Of a stretch of 49,831 nt of DNA, positions 8,132-16,949 are shown in pieces; positions within the stretch are counted from its first letter, which is position 1, and every line of letters begins with the position of its first letter. The notes under the pieces were generated by a model, which ran no database searches, was not told where the DNA came from, and saw nothing but the letters and a program-made list of their open reading frames with translations. The stretch comes from JAJFTV01 sp964426355. GTDB taxonomy: Bacteria; Chloroflexota; Anaerolineae; Anaerolineales; Anaerolineaceae. Both the position numbers and the translations under genes were made by a program. The DNA lies in NCBI GenBank assembly GCA_964426355.1, contig CAYRRA010000004.1:1-49831 (forward strand), given 5' to 3'.

Positions 8132-8695
8132 TTACGGGGTTGGTGTGGTTTCGGGTAATTCAAGTTGTTGTATAGTGATATTCAGCAGTTCCGCTAATTC
8201 AAGTGTATAGTCGTCATGATACTGGCGTGCAAGTTCAATGCCCTGATCAACCGTCGCCTGGTCACTTCCACCCAAAAAAGCGATTAAAGTATTGATCACC
8301 ACATTCATGTGTGAAAGCTGATAAGCCTTCAAATCTGCCAGGCAGAAAGCGATGCTTTGATCTTCCGCTTCACGGCGAATGCGCTGCATATTTGCAATCT
8401 GATCGGCAAGCTGTTCACGTGGAACAGAGCCTGCCAGCGAAGAAGCATCATCAAACTCGCGCATCAAACGGTGAACTTCATCAACGGCACCAGGAAGATT
8501 TTCAGCAAGGCAGGGATCTGGGGTTGCAACGGGCGATGGAAGAGTCGCATCAGGCTCAGTCTCTTCGGAAATGACAACCACAACGGTTGGGCAGGTAAGC
8601 TGCGCTTCGTTAGAAGAAGATGGCGCATCAGCACCACAGGCAGCCAGGGAAAACAAGATAAGTACAAAACAAATTGCAATGAATGTTTTTTTCAT
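8132..8695 (-). CDS. Predicted lipoprotein, unknown function
   Basis: A 187-residue exported lipoprotein. From the chosen start the N-terminus is MKKTFIAICFVLILFSLAAC, a lipoprotein signal with lipobox LAAC and lipidated Cys20. An acidic, Pro/Thr-rich spacer follows (SEETEPDATLPSPVATPDPC), then a mainly helical domain of about 120 residues (AVDEVHRLMREFDD, LADQIANMQRIRREAEDQ). Two further Cys (in PDPC and AFCLAD) could form a disulfide. An in-frame Met 11 codons upstream would spoil the signal peptide, so 8695 is preferred. Confidence 0.72.
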   Translation of the reverse strand: MKKTFIAICFVLILFSLAACGADAPSSSNEAQLTCPTVVVVISEETEPDATLPSPVATPDPCLAENLPGAVDEVHRLMREFDDASSLAGSVPREQLADQIANMQRIRREAEDQSIAFCLADLKAYQLSHMNVVINTLIAFLGGSDQATVDQGIELARQYHDDYTLELAELLNITIQQLELPETTPTP

Positions 8696-8850
8696 GGAAT
8701 GATCTTTCTCGATGGTATGGAGAAACATGTCGATCGTTTCGCCGTAAGTCCTTTTCTGATGATTATTCCCCGCTTCTCAGCAGGCAGTTCTGGATTCCCA
8801 GCTGTGCTGTGACAAACAATTGCCACAGCACAGCCAGGTCTCATTTAGCC

Positions 8851-11800
8851 TTACGGTGCACAATTTCCGGTGTAGACAGATTTGTTTCCATACCTGTTTC
8901 CACCAAACACCGGTGAACCGTTGATGACAAGAGTGCCACGATAAATATTGACACCGTAGCCATTGTTGTTGCTGAACACACCCCCATCGACAATCACGTT
9001 TGCACATGAATTGCCCCTGATGGCAACGCCGTCGTTGGCGTTATTCGATGCCCCAACATTGGTCAGGGTAACCTGTCCGGCTGCAAGAATGGACAAGCCA
9101 GAGTACCCGTTGCGGTAATGACCGTTTCCATTGAACAGACTGTTTGAGATGGTGAGACTCGCGGCAGCTTCAACATATCCGCCATTGCGATAATTCTGGT
9201 TAGCGACCACGTTGTCGATGACCACATCATCCTGAGCTTTGATCAGAAAACCGTATCCATAATAGTCCTTTCCACAGGATGTGCAAAGAACACCACGGTT
9301 GAGTGAAAATTGACTGTTGGTCATGGTCACACCACCGGCTGCGTTAATGCTGGCGCCATAGAGGACGTTTTCATTGGCTGTTACCCCATCCAATGTCACA
9401 TCACCGCCGCTGGAAATATCCAGTCCGTATCCTCCAACCTCGTATTTTGTGTTGTACCCGTTCTTATTGAAGGTACTCTCAAACACATTCACATTCGCAT
9501 CGCTGTTGAGGTCAGCACCGTATTTATAGTTCTCGTTGGCTGTGACACCACTCAAGGTGATTTCATCTTCAGTCACAACACGCAAGCCGTAACCATAAAA
9601 CGTATTCCGGCAGTGCGCACAAATCACACCCTGATTGCGAGAAAACTCACTATTGGTCACCGAAACGGTGCCATGCGACTCGATGTTGGCTCCAAAGTAC
9701 CTGTTCTCGTTAGCTGTCACACCATCCAGGCTGACGTTGCCGCCGTTGAGAATTTCAAGACCATATCCGAGGACAACCGAGCTGGTATTCACACCGTTGC
9801 GACTGAAGGAACTGTTCATTACACTGACATCGCTCTCAGTTTCCACGCGTGCGCCAAAAACGTAATTCTCTTCGGCAGTGACATCGCTCAACACAACTGA
9901 ATCCAGTGTGATGATCTGCAAGCCGTACCCGTAGTACTTCTTGCTACATTTAGATGAAGTGTAAGACTTATTGCCAGAGAACATACCATAGCTGACGCTG
10001 ACCGTACCAACTGCATGAATGTCCGCTCCAGCCAGTTTGTTGTTGTTCGCCTGCACTAGATAAAGAGAGACATTGGCGCCGCTATCAACTTCGAGCCCTT
10101 TTCCAGTCACATAACTGCTTGTGTTGACACCGTTGTTGTCAAAAATGCCATCAAAAATATCTACGTTTCCGTCAGCTTTCAGGTAGGCACCGTACAGGTT
10201 GTTATCGGATGCCTGCACCTCGAACAACGAAATGTCCTCTCCCGAGAGCACATGCAGCCCGTAACCGTAGTAAGAGCTACAACCACAATGCGTCACATAG
10301 GAATATTTATTCCCGGAGAATACACTTGTGCTGAGTGAGACGCTTCCGGCAGCTTCAATATTGGCACCATAGAGATAGTTATTGCTGGCGGTAACCGCGC
10401 TAACAGCAACATCGCCTCCACTGACCACGTTCATGCCATATCCGGCTGCATAACTTCCATAACCCAGACCATTATTGCTGAACAGCCCCTGGTAAATCGA
10501 GACATCTCCAGCAGCGTCCAGGTCAACACCGAACAGGTTGTTGTTTTCTGCTGTAACATCGCTGAGGGCAATGCTGTCTAAAGAAACAACCTGCAAGCCA
10601 TAGCCATAGGATTTCTTTCCACCGCAGTATGAGCAGGTGCTGGCTTTGTTGCCTGAGAAGACGCTTGTATTGATATACACCCCACCAGAAGCCTCAATAT
10701 TAGCGCCGAAGAGTTTGTTTTCATTGGCTTCAATCCCAAACAACGAAACTTCATCACCGCTTTTCACTTGCAAGCCATATCCTGTTGCATAGCTGCTGGT
10801 ATTGACACCGTTATTATTGAAGTGTCCTTCAAAGATGTCTACACTCGTTGCTGCTTCCAGATATGCACCGTACAAATTGTTATCAGAAGCGGTAACCCCA
10901 CTCAAAGCGATGCTCTCTTCGGTTGAAACAACCCTCAAGCCATAGCCATAATAATTTTTTCCGCCGCAATAGGAGCAAGTGTAAGCCCTGTTGCCTGAAA
11001 ATACGCTATTGCTGATGAAAGCGCTGTACACAGCTTCGATATCAGCACCGAACAACTGGTTGTTGTTTGCCTGTACCTCATTTAGAATAGCATACCCGGC
11101 TGTATCAATTTCGAGCCCAAAACCTGCTGCCTTACCATCTATACCGTTGTTGTTAAATTCGCCGTTGGAAATGACAACATCGTAATCGGAAGTCAATTTC
11201 GCTCCGAAGAGGTTGTTATCCGAGGCAGTTACATCTTCGAGATATATGGTATCGGTACTCACTACCTGCAAGCCGTAACCGTAATACTGCTTTCCGCCAC
11301 AGTAACTGCACGTGTAGCCTTTATTGCCAGAAAAGATGCTGCTGGTAATTTCAACCAACCCGGCAGATTGAATATTTGCGCCAAAAAGCTGATTGTTGTT
11401 GGCTTGTACCTGTGACAACGACACGTCACCCTGGCTGACAATCTCCATGCCTTTCCCAGTGGCAGCATAATGCGAACCGCTGTTACCGTTGAAGGTACTA
11501 TTTTGTACGGTTACATCTCCGCCTGCTGTGATGCTGGCGCCGGCATTTTTATTGTTGTCAGCTTGTACTGCTTCAATCGTGACATCACCGCCCGCATTCA
11601 GTTCCATGCCCGCCTTATTCTCAGTGAATTCGCTGTTGGAAACGTTGATATCGCTTTGTGAGTAAATCGTGAGGGCACTGTGCCCGTTGACGCCGAAAAT
11701 ATTGAACTGAGTGACTGAAATAGAACCCATCCATGGGTTCAAAGCAGATCCAATGATCACCGGAGCGCTGAAATTGGTACGTGCCTCGGATTCAATGGTG

Positions 11801-12480
11801 GTTTCTTCGGTATTCCAGCCGCCTTGTAGCGTCAGGTCGTAGCTATTAAAGGTAGTGAAATTATAATTGTTGAAGTCAATGCTGCTTTCTGAACCGGTAT
11901 AATCCCCCATTTCGATAAAAATCGTACCGGCTTGTTGATATGCAGCTTCTCCTTCATGTTCTTTTAAGAAGTTTAACAGTTCGTCAAAGCTGGTGAACGA
12001 GTCTGTACATCCGTTTTCCCCAGGGGTCGCGGTTTGCCCTGCCGGGCACCAAATTGGATCCCCTTCCTTAACCGCATCTGCTGCTCCCTGTGTAACCAAA
12101 GGCTCCGCTTCGCCGTCGCTGTTAATCACAACGACGATGGTATCCTCGGGCACCTGCTCCATGATGGTTGGAGGTGCTTCCGGGAGGTTCGTTTCTTCGG
12201 AGTCATCTGGAGAAGGTGAAACATCAGGCTCACCATCCTCAGTGCTTTCCACCGGTGGTTGTTCACCTGCTTCTTCTTGTGTTGCTTCTTCCGTGGGTTC
12301 TGCCGTTGGCGTGGTTCCGTCTTCTGAGGACGTTGCCGCATCAGGCAGTTCTGTCGCATTTGTATCATCCGGCGGGGGAGGCGAGCCCGTGTCGGCGAAT
12401 ACCGTCATTGGAGCCATCGCACTCACCAACATCGCCAGAATCAAAGCGACAGAAAGATGAATGATTCGTTTTTTTGACAT
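8851..12480 (-). CDS. Large exported beta-helix repeat protein with CxxC repeats
   Basis: A 1209-residue secreted protein. Residues 1-29 are a signal peptide (cleavage near VFA|D). Residues about 30-115 are an acidic Pro/Thr/Glu linker. A domain containing WCPAGQTATPGENGC and ending near LQGGWN follows. From about residue 280 to 1190 it is made of short parallel beta-helix coils with phrases such as VTASDNNLYGAYLEA and FSGNK. Seven larger units of about 111-114 residues each start near a Cys motif: CSYCGGK (first Cys 391), two more CSYCGGK, degenerate HCGC and SKCSKK versions, then CAHCRN and CTSCGK (first Cys 1066), all followed by YGYGL/F. There is no sorting motif. A surface adhesin or structural protein is likely; enzymatic activity is not evident. 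GGAGTATCC precedes the ATG. Confidence 0.85.
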   Translation of the reverse strand: MSKKRIIHLSVALILAMLVSAMAPMTVFADTGSPPPPDDTNATELPDAATSSEDGTTPTAEPTEEATQEEAGEQPPVESTEDGEPDVSPSPDDSEETNLPEAPPTIMEQVPEDTIVVVINSDGEAEPLVTQGAADAVKEGDPIWCPAGQTATPGENGCTDSFTSFDELLNFLKEHEGEAAYQQAGTIFIEMGDYTGSESSIDFNNYNFTTFNSYDLTLQGGWNTEETTIESEARTNFSAPVIIGSALNPWMGSISVTQFNIFGVNGHSALTIYSQSDINVSNSEFTENKAGMELNAGGDVTIEAVQADNNKNAGASITAGGDVTVQNSTFNGNSGSHYAATGKGMEIVSQGDVSLSQVQANNNQLFGANIQSAGLVEITSSIFSGNKGYTCSYCGGKQYYGYGLQVVSTDTIYLEDVTASDNNLFGAKLTSDYDVVISNGEFNNNGIDGKAAGFGLEIDTAGYAILNEVQANNNQLFGADIEAVYSAFISNSVFSGNRAYTCSYCGGKNYYGYGLRVVSTEESIALSGVTASDNNLYGAYLEAATSVDIFEGHFNNNGVNTSSYATGYGLQVKSGDEVSLFGIEANENKLFGANIEASGGVYINTSVFSGNKASTCSYCGGKKSYGYGLQVVSLDSIALSDVTAENNNLFGVDLDAAGDVSIYQGLFSNNGLGYGSYAAGYGMNVVSGGDVAVSAVTASNNYLYGANIEAAGSVSLSTSVFSGNKYSYVTHCGCSSYYGYGLHVLSGEDISLFEVQASDNNLYGAYLKADGNVDIFDGIFDNNGVNTSSYVTGKGLEVDSGANVSLYLVQANNNKLAGADIHAVGTVSVSYGMFSGNKSYTSSKCSKKYYGYGLQIITLDSVVLSDVTAEENYVFGARVETESDVSVMNSSFSRNGVNTSSVVLGYGLEILNGGNVSLDGVTANENRYFGANIESHGTVSVTNSEFSRNQGVICAHCRNTFYGYGLRVVTEDEITLSGVTANENYKYGADLNSDANVNVFESTFNKNGYNTKYEVGGYGLDISSGGDVTLDGVTANENVLYGASINAAGGVTMTNSQFSLNRGVLCTSCGKDYYGYGFLIKAQDDVVIDNVVANQNYRNGGYVEAAASLTISNSLFNGNGHYRNGYSGLSILAAGQVTLTNVGASNNANDGVAIRGNSCANVIVDGGVFSNNNGYGVNIYRGTLVINGSPVFGGNRYGNKSVYTGNCAP
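9260..11330 (-). repeat. Seven in-gene tandem repeats of about 335-342 bp
   Basis: Coding repeats within the beta-helix gene, with Cys-motif landmarks near 11310, 10975, 10635, 10290, 9950, 9615 and 9280. The units are diverged in DNA but share phase, length and the landmarks NNLFGA/NNLYGA, FNNNG and SVFSGN. Units four and five have lost the regular CxxC spacing. Confidence 0.8.
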
Positions 12481-12647
12481 TGGATACTCCCTATCTTTTT
12501 GTCAAGAAGAAGAATAAACCGCTAAATAATTCGATTTGGTTGTATTAACCTTACAGTACAAAAATTCTATTTTTCTGCGAATCTGCCTATACCGCCTCCT
12601 TTCGCGTACGATTGTGTTCTTGTAAATGAGCGAAACGAACCACTTCT

Positions 12648-12676
12648 ATTGTATAGACCCGAAAAGTCTTTGTCAA
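12648..12676 (-). promoter_or_regulatory. Sigma-70-type promoter of the beta-helix gene
   Basis: On the minus strand: consensus TTGACA (12676-12671), 17-nt spacer, TACAAT (12653-12648). The transcript would have an untranslated leader of about 160 nt before the ATG at 12480. I see no riboswitch fold in that leader. Confidence 0.65.
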
Positions 12677-12963
12677 TCGTAAAACTATTCTTTTGCCTAT
12701 CAAAGTTGTAAAGTGGTAATAATTCAGTTATCGAATCGCTCTGATACTTTCCGCGAGAGCTTCGCTGTTTTTCTGATGTTGTTCAAAGAATCCCCCTATC
12801 AAGCAAATGGTTTGTTGTTTAGAGTACCAAAATTCCCGTTGGTAATTGCGAGAATAACAATCAAATGCAATCTGCCAGGCAATCTGCCAGGCAACCTCAT
12901 CATTATCACAAGGCTGCCTGGTAGCGGTCTTGCGTCGATGTGTTTGCAATGTTTCTTTACAAT
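12677..12963. other. Intergenic stretch with short repeats and a hairpin
   Basis: No convincing gene. A 12-bp tandem duplication, AATCTGCCAGGC (12869-12880 and 12881-12892), adjoins an inverted repeat: 12887-12896 pairs with 12912-12921 as 10 bp, with one G-U pair on the minus-strand RNA. The hairpin is about 45-75 nt beyond the Lys/Asp micropeptide stop and may end its transcript, although no U-run follows. Confidence 0.4.
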
Positions 12964-13044
12964 TTACTTCTTCTTTTTATCTTTCTTATCTTTCTTATCT
13001 TTTTTGTCCTTCTTATCTTTCTTGTCTTTCTCTTCTTTTGCCAT
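12964..13044 (-). CDS. Lys/Asp-repeat micropeptide (26 residues)
   Basis: A short reading frame that starts MAKEEKDK and continues with KDK-type triplets to a Lys-only end. Nearly every residue is Lys, Asp or Glu. Support: ATG, an AAAAGGA ribosome site about 9 nt upstream, a TATAAT box about 40 nt before the ATG, and an in-frame TAA. Lys codons alternate AAA/AAG and Asp codons GAT/GAC, which is more varied than a pure DNA slippage repeat would give. The function is unknown; a nucleic-acid-binding or charge-shielding peptide is conceivable. It could also be a low-complexity tract without a protein role. Confidence 0.5.
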   Translation of the reverse strand: MAKEEKDKKDKKDKKDKKDKKDKKKK

Positions 13045-13082
13045 GATTTTTTCCTTTTCTCTATAGGGTTAATCGTTAATTC

Positions 13083-13088
13083 ATTATA
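13083..13088 (-). promoter_or_regulatory. -10 box for the Lys/Asp micropeptide
   Basis: ATGTATAATG on the minus strand contains a perfect TATAAT. The -35 region is weak. Predicted leader of about 30 nt. Confidence 0.4.
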
Positions 13089-13158
13089 CATGAAACGATT
13101 ACCTGAAATTTAATTTTCGGTCGAAATTCCCAAAATCAATCAGGGGAATCAGCAAAAA

Positions 13159-14136
13159 TTATTTCGTAAAAGGATTAATGACGTCAAGAAAGATCTTCAA
13201 AATTCTTGGATCAAAATGTTTCCCCGATTGCTCTTTAAGGTATTCGATGACCTTTTCGTTGCTCCATGCTGATCGATATGGACGGTCATGTGAAAGAGCG
13301 TCCCAAACATCAATAATCGCGAAGATGCGCGCTGCAGGGGGGATTTCTTCACCTTTCAGACCTTCAGGATAACCGCTTCCATCCCAACGTTCATGATGGT
13401 AATGTGGGATATCCAATGCAGGTTTTAGATAAGGAATATCGGAAAGTAATTCGTAAGCGTGAACAGGGTGCATACGCATTACTTTCCATTCATCTTCGGT
13501 TAAAGGTCCTGGTTTGAGTAAAATACTATCTGGAATACCCATTTTACCGATATCATGAAGAAGGGCTCCGCGTTGGATATGAGCCAATTCCGAACACGGT
13601 ATCCCCATTCGCTGGGCAACTTCCATTGTCATTTGCACAACCCGTTGACTGTGTCCAGCAGTCTCGTGTTCGCGTAATTCCAATGCATTTGACCAACCGC
13701 GCAGTGTAGAATCGTATGCGATGCGGAGTTCGATTTCGGATTGTCGATTCAAATCGCGCAAATGTTTTTGCTCCAATGCATTCTGCACTGCCTGCCCAAG
13801 ACGTTCCAGCCTGTCTTTCAACAAGTAATCAGAGGCGCCCGGGTGAAGGGCGTTTACAGCAGCTTCCTCGCCGATGCTGCCAGAAACGATGATAAATGGG
13901 ATATCAAATCCTTTCGCACGTGTGACCTGCAATGCGCATAAGCCGCTAAAGGATGGTAAAGACCAGTCAGATAAAATCAGGTCAAGACTGTTTGCATCTA
14001 GATTTTCTATAAAGGCTTCCTCATCTTCTACACGCACCCACTTAAAATCAAAGCCTTCATTTTTTAGCCGCCGCACCATCAATTCTGCATCGGAAGGATT
14101 ATCCTCAACAATTAAAATTTTTAACGGGTTTGGCAT
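13159..14136 (-). CDS. Response regulator with HD-GYP c-di-GMP phosphodiesterase domain
   Basis: A 325-residue two-domain protein. Residues 1-125 form a receiver with acidic pocket Glu11/Asp12, phospho-acceptor Asp57 and Lys107. Residues about 145-325 form an HD-GYP domain with intact metal-binding motifs HETAGHSQRV, ALLHDIGKMGIPD, HHERWDGSGYPEGLKGEEIP and DVWDALSHDRPYR. It should hydrolyse cyclic di-GMP under phosphorelay control. The receiver is clearly related to the N-terminal receiver of the 934-residue kinase at 18176-20980 (shared pattern IPFIxVSGxIGEExAV and GASDYLxK), which suggests a common partner. Cognate kinases probably lie in the same signalling block. Confidence 0.93.
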   Translation of the reverse strand: MPNPLKILIVEDNPSDAELMVRRLKNEGFDFKWVRVEDEEAFIENLDANSLDLILSDWSLPSFSGLCALQVTRAKGFDIPFIIVSGSIGEEAAVNALHPGASDYLLKDRLERLGQAVQNALEQKHLRDLNRQSEIELRIAYDSTLRGWSNALELREHETAGHSQRVVQMTMEVAQRMGIPCSELAHIQRGALLHDIGKMGIPDSILLKPGPLTEDEWKVMRMHPVHAYELLSDIPYLKPALDIPHYHHERWDGSGYPEGLKGEEIPPAARIFAIIDVWDALSHDRPYRSAWSNEKVIEYLKEQSGKHFDPRILKIFLDVINPFTK

Positions 14137-14283
14137 CGCAGTCCTTATATCGGTATAATAAGTCTTACCCTTAATTGTTTTTCTAAATATTATACAGAAT
14201 TTATTCTTTTGCCAGGCAATTTTCCTATTAAATTCATCTCAATACGTCTATGTTAGAGTAAATGCGGATTCTACGCTCGTTTT

Positions 14284-14739
14284 TTACAAGATTACCAACT
14301 CATTAATCGCATTCATTTCCTGGAGGGAAAGCACTCGCGCCAGATCAAGAAGGATCACCAGCCGAGCTTCTAGCTTCACCACACCTGTGATAAATTCTGT
14401 TTCCATTGTCGTGAGAATCGGTGGCGTTTTTTCGATTACGCTATCTTCAATGTTGAGCACTTCTGAAACCCCTGACACAATCATCCCCATTTTGACCCCC
14501 CCTATATTGATCACCACGATACGGGTTTCCGATGTCATTTCAAAATCATGCTGGTTAAACCTTTTTTCCAGGTCCATTACCGGCAAAATCTCGCCGCGTA
14601 AATTGATGACCCCTTTCATGTAATCAGGTGCGTGGGGAATACGTGTAATTTTTTGCAGTTTTACGATACTCTCAACAGTTGAAATCTCAATTCCAAAATA
14701 CTCTTCAGCAAGCTTGAAAATGACAATTTGCTGTTCCAT
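14284..14739 (-). CDS. cheW: CheW-like chemotaxis coupling protein
   Basis: A 151-residue adaptor expected to link chemoreceptors to the CheA kinase. The CheW fold is recognisable from IVIFKLAEEYFGIEISTVESIV, the conserved IPHAPDYMKGVINLRGEILPVMDL core and the C-terminal LVILLDLARVLS. The start at 14739 follows AGAGGGAG; an in-frame Met at 14760 is less well placed. It lies downstream of a chemoreceptor gene on the same strand, separated by a strong hairpin. No cheA, cheB, cheR or cheY is present here. Confidence 0.92.
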   Translation of the reverse strand: MEQQIVIFKLAEEYFGIEISTVESIVKLQKITRIPHAPDYMKGVINLRGEILPVMDLEKRFNQHDFEMTSETRIVVINIGGVKMGMIVSGVSEVLNIEDSVIEKTPPILTTMETEFITGVVKLEARLVILLDLARVLSLQEMNAINELVIL

Positions 14740-14762
14740 GGCAATCTCCCTCTTTATCAAAA

Positions 14763-14818
14763 ATTTCCCCGTATGGTGAGGATGATGTACATCAACATCA
14801 TCCTCACCGAAGGGAAAT
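14763..14818 (-). terminator. Strong stem-loop between the chemoreceptor and cheW genes
   Basis: A perfect 14-bp stem, 14775-14788 with 14795-14808, loop ACATCA. It is extended by ATTTCCC (14763-14769) facing GGGAAAT (14812-14818). On the minus strand it is followed by ATTTTTG, so it is probably an intrinsic terminator or partial attenuator that lowers cheW expression relative to the receptor. Confidence 0.65.
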
Positions 14819-14832
14819 ATTCTTCCAAACGT

Positions 14833-16854
14833 CTAGCTCAATTTGAACCGATAAACAATTTCCTGAAAGTTCTTTGCCATCTCTGCCAGTGTCTGAGCAG
14901 AAGCCGTTACTTCTTCCACCTGTGCGCTCATCTCCTCAGCACCTGCGCTAACCTCCTCAACTGCTGCACTGTTCTCTTCGCTTACACTGGCAATGTTCTC
15001 AATCGCTTGAGACACCTCACCTGAATTTGCGGACATCTGTTCAGTTGCGGCAGTGTTCTCTTCGATCACCGCTGATACCGAATCGACTGAAAAGACCAGC
15101 TCGCTTGCAGATGCACTCATCCGCCTGGTTGCTTCACCTGCCTGGACAGCCTGCAAATTTACCTCTTCGGCTGCTGCCAGAATTTCCATTAAAGCTGTTC
15201 CTGCGTTGTTCGCACTGACAACACCCTGTTCAACCTCCATTGAACCTTCCTCCATGGCTTTTACAGCCTCAACAACGGTTTTCTGGATGCTGTTAATCAG
15301 TGAGCCGATTTCTTTTGTGGCACTGCTTGAACGTTCCGCCAGCTTCCTCACTTCATCCGCCACGACCGCGAAACCTTTACCGTGCTCACCAGCTCGAGCC
15401 GCTTCAATCGCCGCGTTGAGTGCCAGTAAATTGGTCTGTGAAGCGATATCCTCAATCGTTTGAACAATCATGCCAATCTCTTCTGATCGTTTACCCATCT
15501 CCTGAACTTTTTCAGCAGATGCACCAACTTTTACTTTGATGCCCTGCATCCCGGAAAGCGTATCTTCCACAGTTTTTGAACCAATGCGTGCTTTTTCTGC
15601 TGCCGAAGCAGAATCCCGTACAACAGCATCCGCGTTACTGGCAACCTGGTCGATGGCTGAAATCAATGCCCCGGTCATTTCAGATGCCTTGGAGATCGAT
15701 TCACTTTGTTGTTGAGCACCTTTTGCCACACCTGAAATCGCCTGCGTCATTTGCTCGATAGCTGAAGCTGTCTTGGTCACCGCGACGGTTTGGTCAGCCG
15801 TACCCCTGGCAACTTGTTGGACGGTTATCGCAATCTGGCTGGTAGCTTCTCCCGCCTGATCTGCCGCTGTTGCAAGTTGACTTGAGGCTTCGCTCAATTC
15901 GTTTGCATTACTGGCAATTTCTCCAAGCGAATTCCGGAGAGAAGCAATCATGCGCGTAAATGCATGGCGCAATTCATCCTTGTCGCTTTTAGGTTGTACA
16001 AAAACGGTCAAATCATTGTTAGCAATAGAAGCTGCTGCATCTCCGGTGTTCTGAACATATTGAATCACCTCATCCAAAGCTTTACCCACATCCCCAATCT
16101 CGTCTTTTCGTAAGCGTACTTTATCCTTTGTTTTATCATCCAGGTCGCGCACCAGGTCTCCAACCGCAAGAGATTTGGAGATATTCACCACCAATCCCAA
16201 CGGAACGGTGATGCTGCGCGAGATCACAATGCCAAAACCAGCAGCTAGGACGAATGCAATCGAAACAACAATCAACATAATAGTGGTCGCTTGTTTAGCA
16301 GCATCCAAATTCTGTTCGGCGATATCAATCGCTAATTCCATTTTACGTGCCATCATTGCGGTGAGCATATCCTGTGTAGTACGTGCACTTTGATAGGAAG
16401 CACCATGTAAAATCTCTACAGCTTCCTCAATTTTCCCTTGTTGATCCAGTAAAATCATTTCTTCAAGGTATGGGTCAAATGCCTTTTTGGCGATTTCATA
16501 TTCTGCAAATAATTCTCTCATTTCTTCTGTTTCTATTAAAGCTTCATATTCATCCGCAATAATATCCATTTCTTCCATCAATTGATGAATAGTATCGTAA
16601 TGCACCCGGCTCGCCTCAAGGTCGGGTTTCAGGATAGCATCCCGTATATTGACGCGAATGCGTTGAAATGCGATACCCATTTTGTCCAACTGCATGATCG
16701 GCACAGTGTAATTTTGACACAGGCGAAAGTCAGCATTCTCCAGCGCACGAATATAGCTGATCCCAAATATTCCGACAATAACTGCAATAACTGCAATGAC
16801 AATAAATGCCCCAATTAGCTTCACGCTCGTCTTCATATTATTGATCCATTTCAT
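14833..16854 (-). CDS. Methyl-accepting chemotaxis protein
   Basis: A 673-residue membrane chemoreceptor. Membrane span 1 is near residues 11-32, followed by a helical periplasmic-type sensor of the four-helix-bundle class (RALENADFRLCQNYTVPIMQLDKM and onward). Span 2 is near 190-212, then a HAMP domain, a second HAMP-like stretch, and the long signalling coiled coil. The highly conserved hairpin tip is present (ASQTNLLALNAAIEAARAGE), with Glu/Gln-rich methylation helices on both sides. GGAGG precedes the ATG at 16854. The ligand cannot be told from sequence. Confidence 0.95.
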   Translation of the reverse strand: MKWINNMKTSVKLIGAFIVIAVIAVIVGIFGISYIRALENADFRLCQNYTVPIMQLDKMGIAFQRIRVNIRDAILKPDLEASRVHYDTIHQLMEEMDIIADEYEALIETEEMRELFAEYEIAKKAFDPYLEEMILLDQQGKIEEAVEILHGASYQSARTTQDMLTAMMARKMELAIDIAEQNLDAAKQATTIMLIVVSIAFVLAAGFGIVISRSITVPLGLVVNISKSLAVGDLVRDLDDKTKDKVRLRKDEIGDVGKALDEVIQYVQNTGDAAASIANNDLTVFVQPKSDKDELRHAFTRMIASLRNSLGEIASNANELSEASSQLATAADQAGEATSQIAITVQQVARGTADQTVAVTKTASAIEQMTQAISGVAKGAQQQSESISKASEMTGALISAIDQVASNADAVVRDSASAAEKARIGSKTVEDTLSGMQGIKVKVGASAEKVQEMGKRSEEIGMIVQTIEDIASQTNLLALNAAIEAARAGEHGKGFAVVADEVRKLAERSSSATKEIGSLINSIQKTVVEAVKAMEEGSMEVEQGVVSANNAGTALMEILAAAEEVNLQAVQAGEATRRMSASASELVFSVDSVSAVIEENTAATEQMSANSGEVSQAIENIASVSEENSAAVEEVSAGAEEMSAQVEEVTASAQTLAEMAKNFQEIVYRFKLS

Positions 16855-16949
16855 TTTAATCCTCCATAAGAATAAAATCTTGAATTGAGAAACTCGACTC
16901 CAAACAAGGTCAAATCTGGTTCACTTGCAGTTCTTTCCATACGTGGTAG

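Noticed and set aside
9310..9900. Open frame antisense to the beta-helix gene
   Set aside because: A shadow of the repeated coding region; no ribosome site, and the protein simply mirrors the repeat.
9260..11330. Regularly spaced repeats considered as a CRISPR array
   Set aside because: The repeats are about 340 bp, diverged and fully coding within one open frame; no short identical repeat-spacer pattern or cas genes.
12713..13066. Plus-strand frame encoding an FLSFLSF-type hydrophobic repeat
   Set aside because: It is the complement of the Lys/Asp micropeptide; the minus strand has the promoter, ribosome site and matching stop, the plus strand does not.
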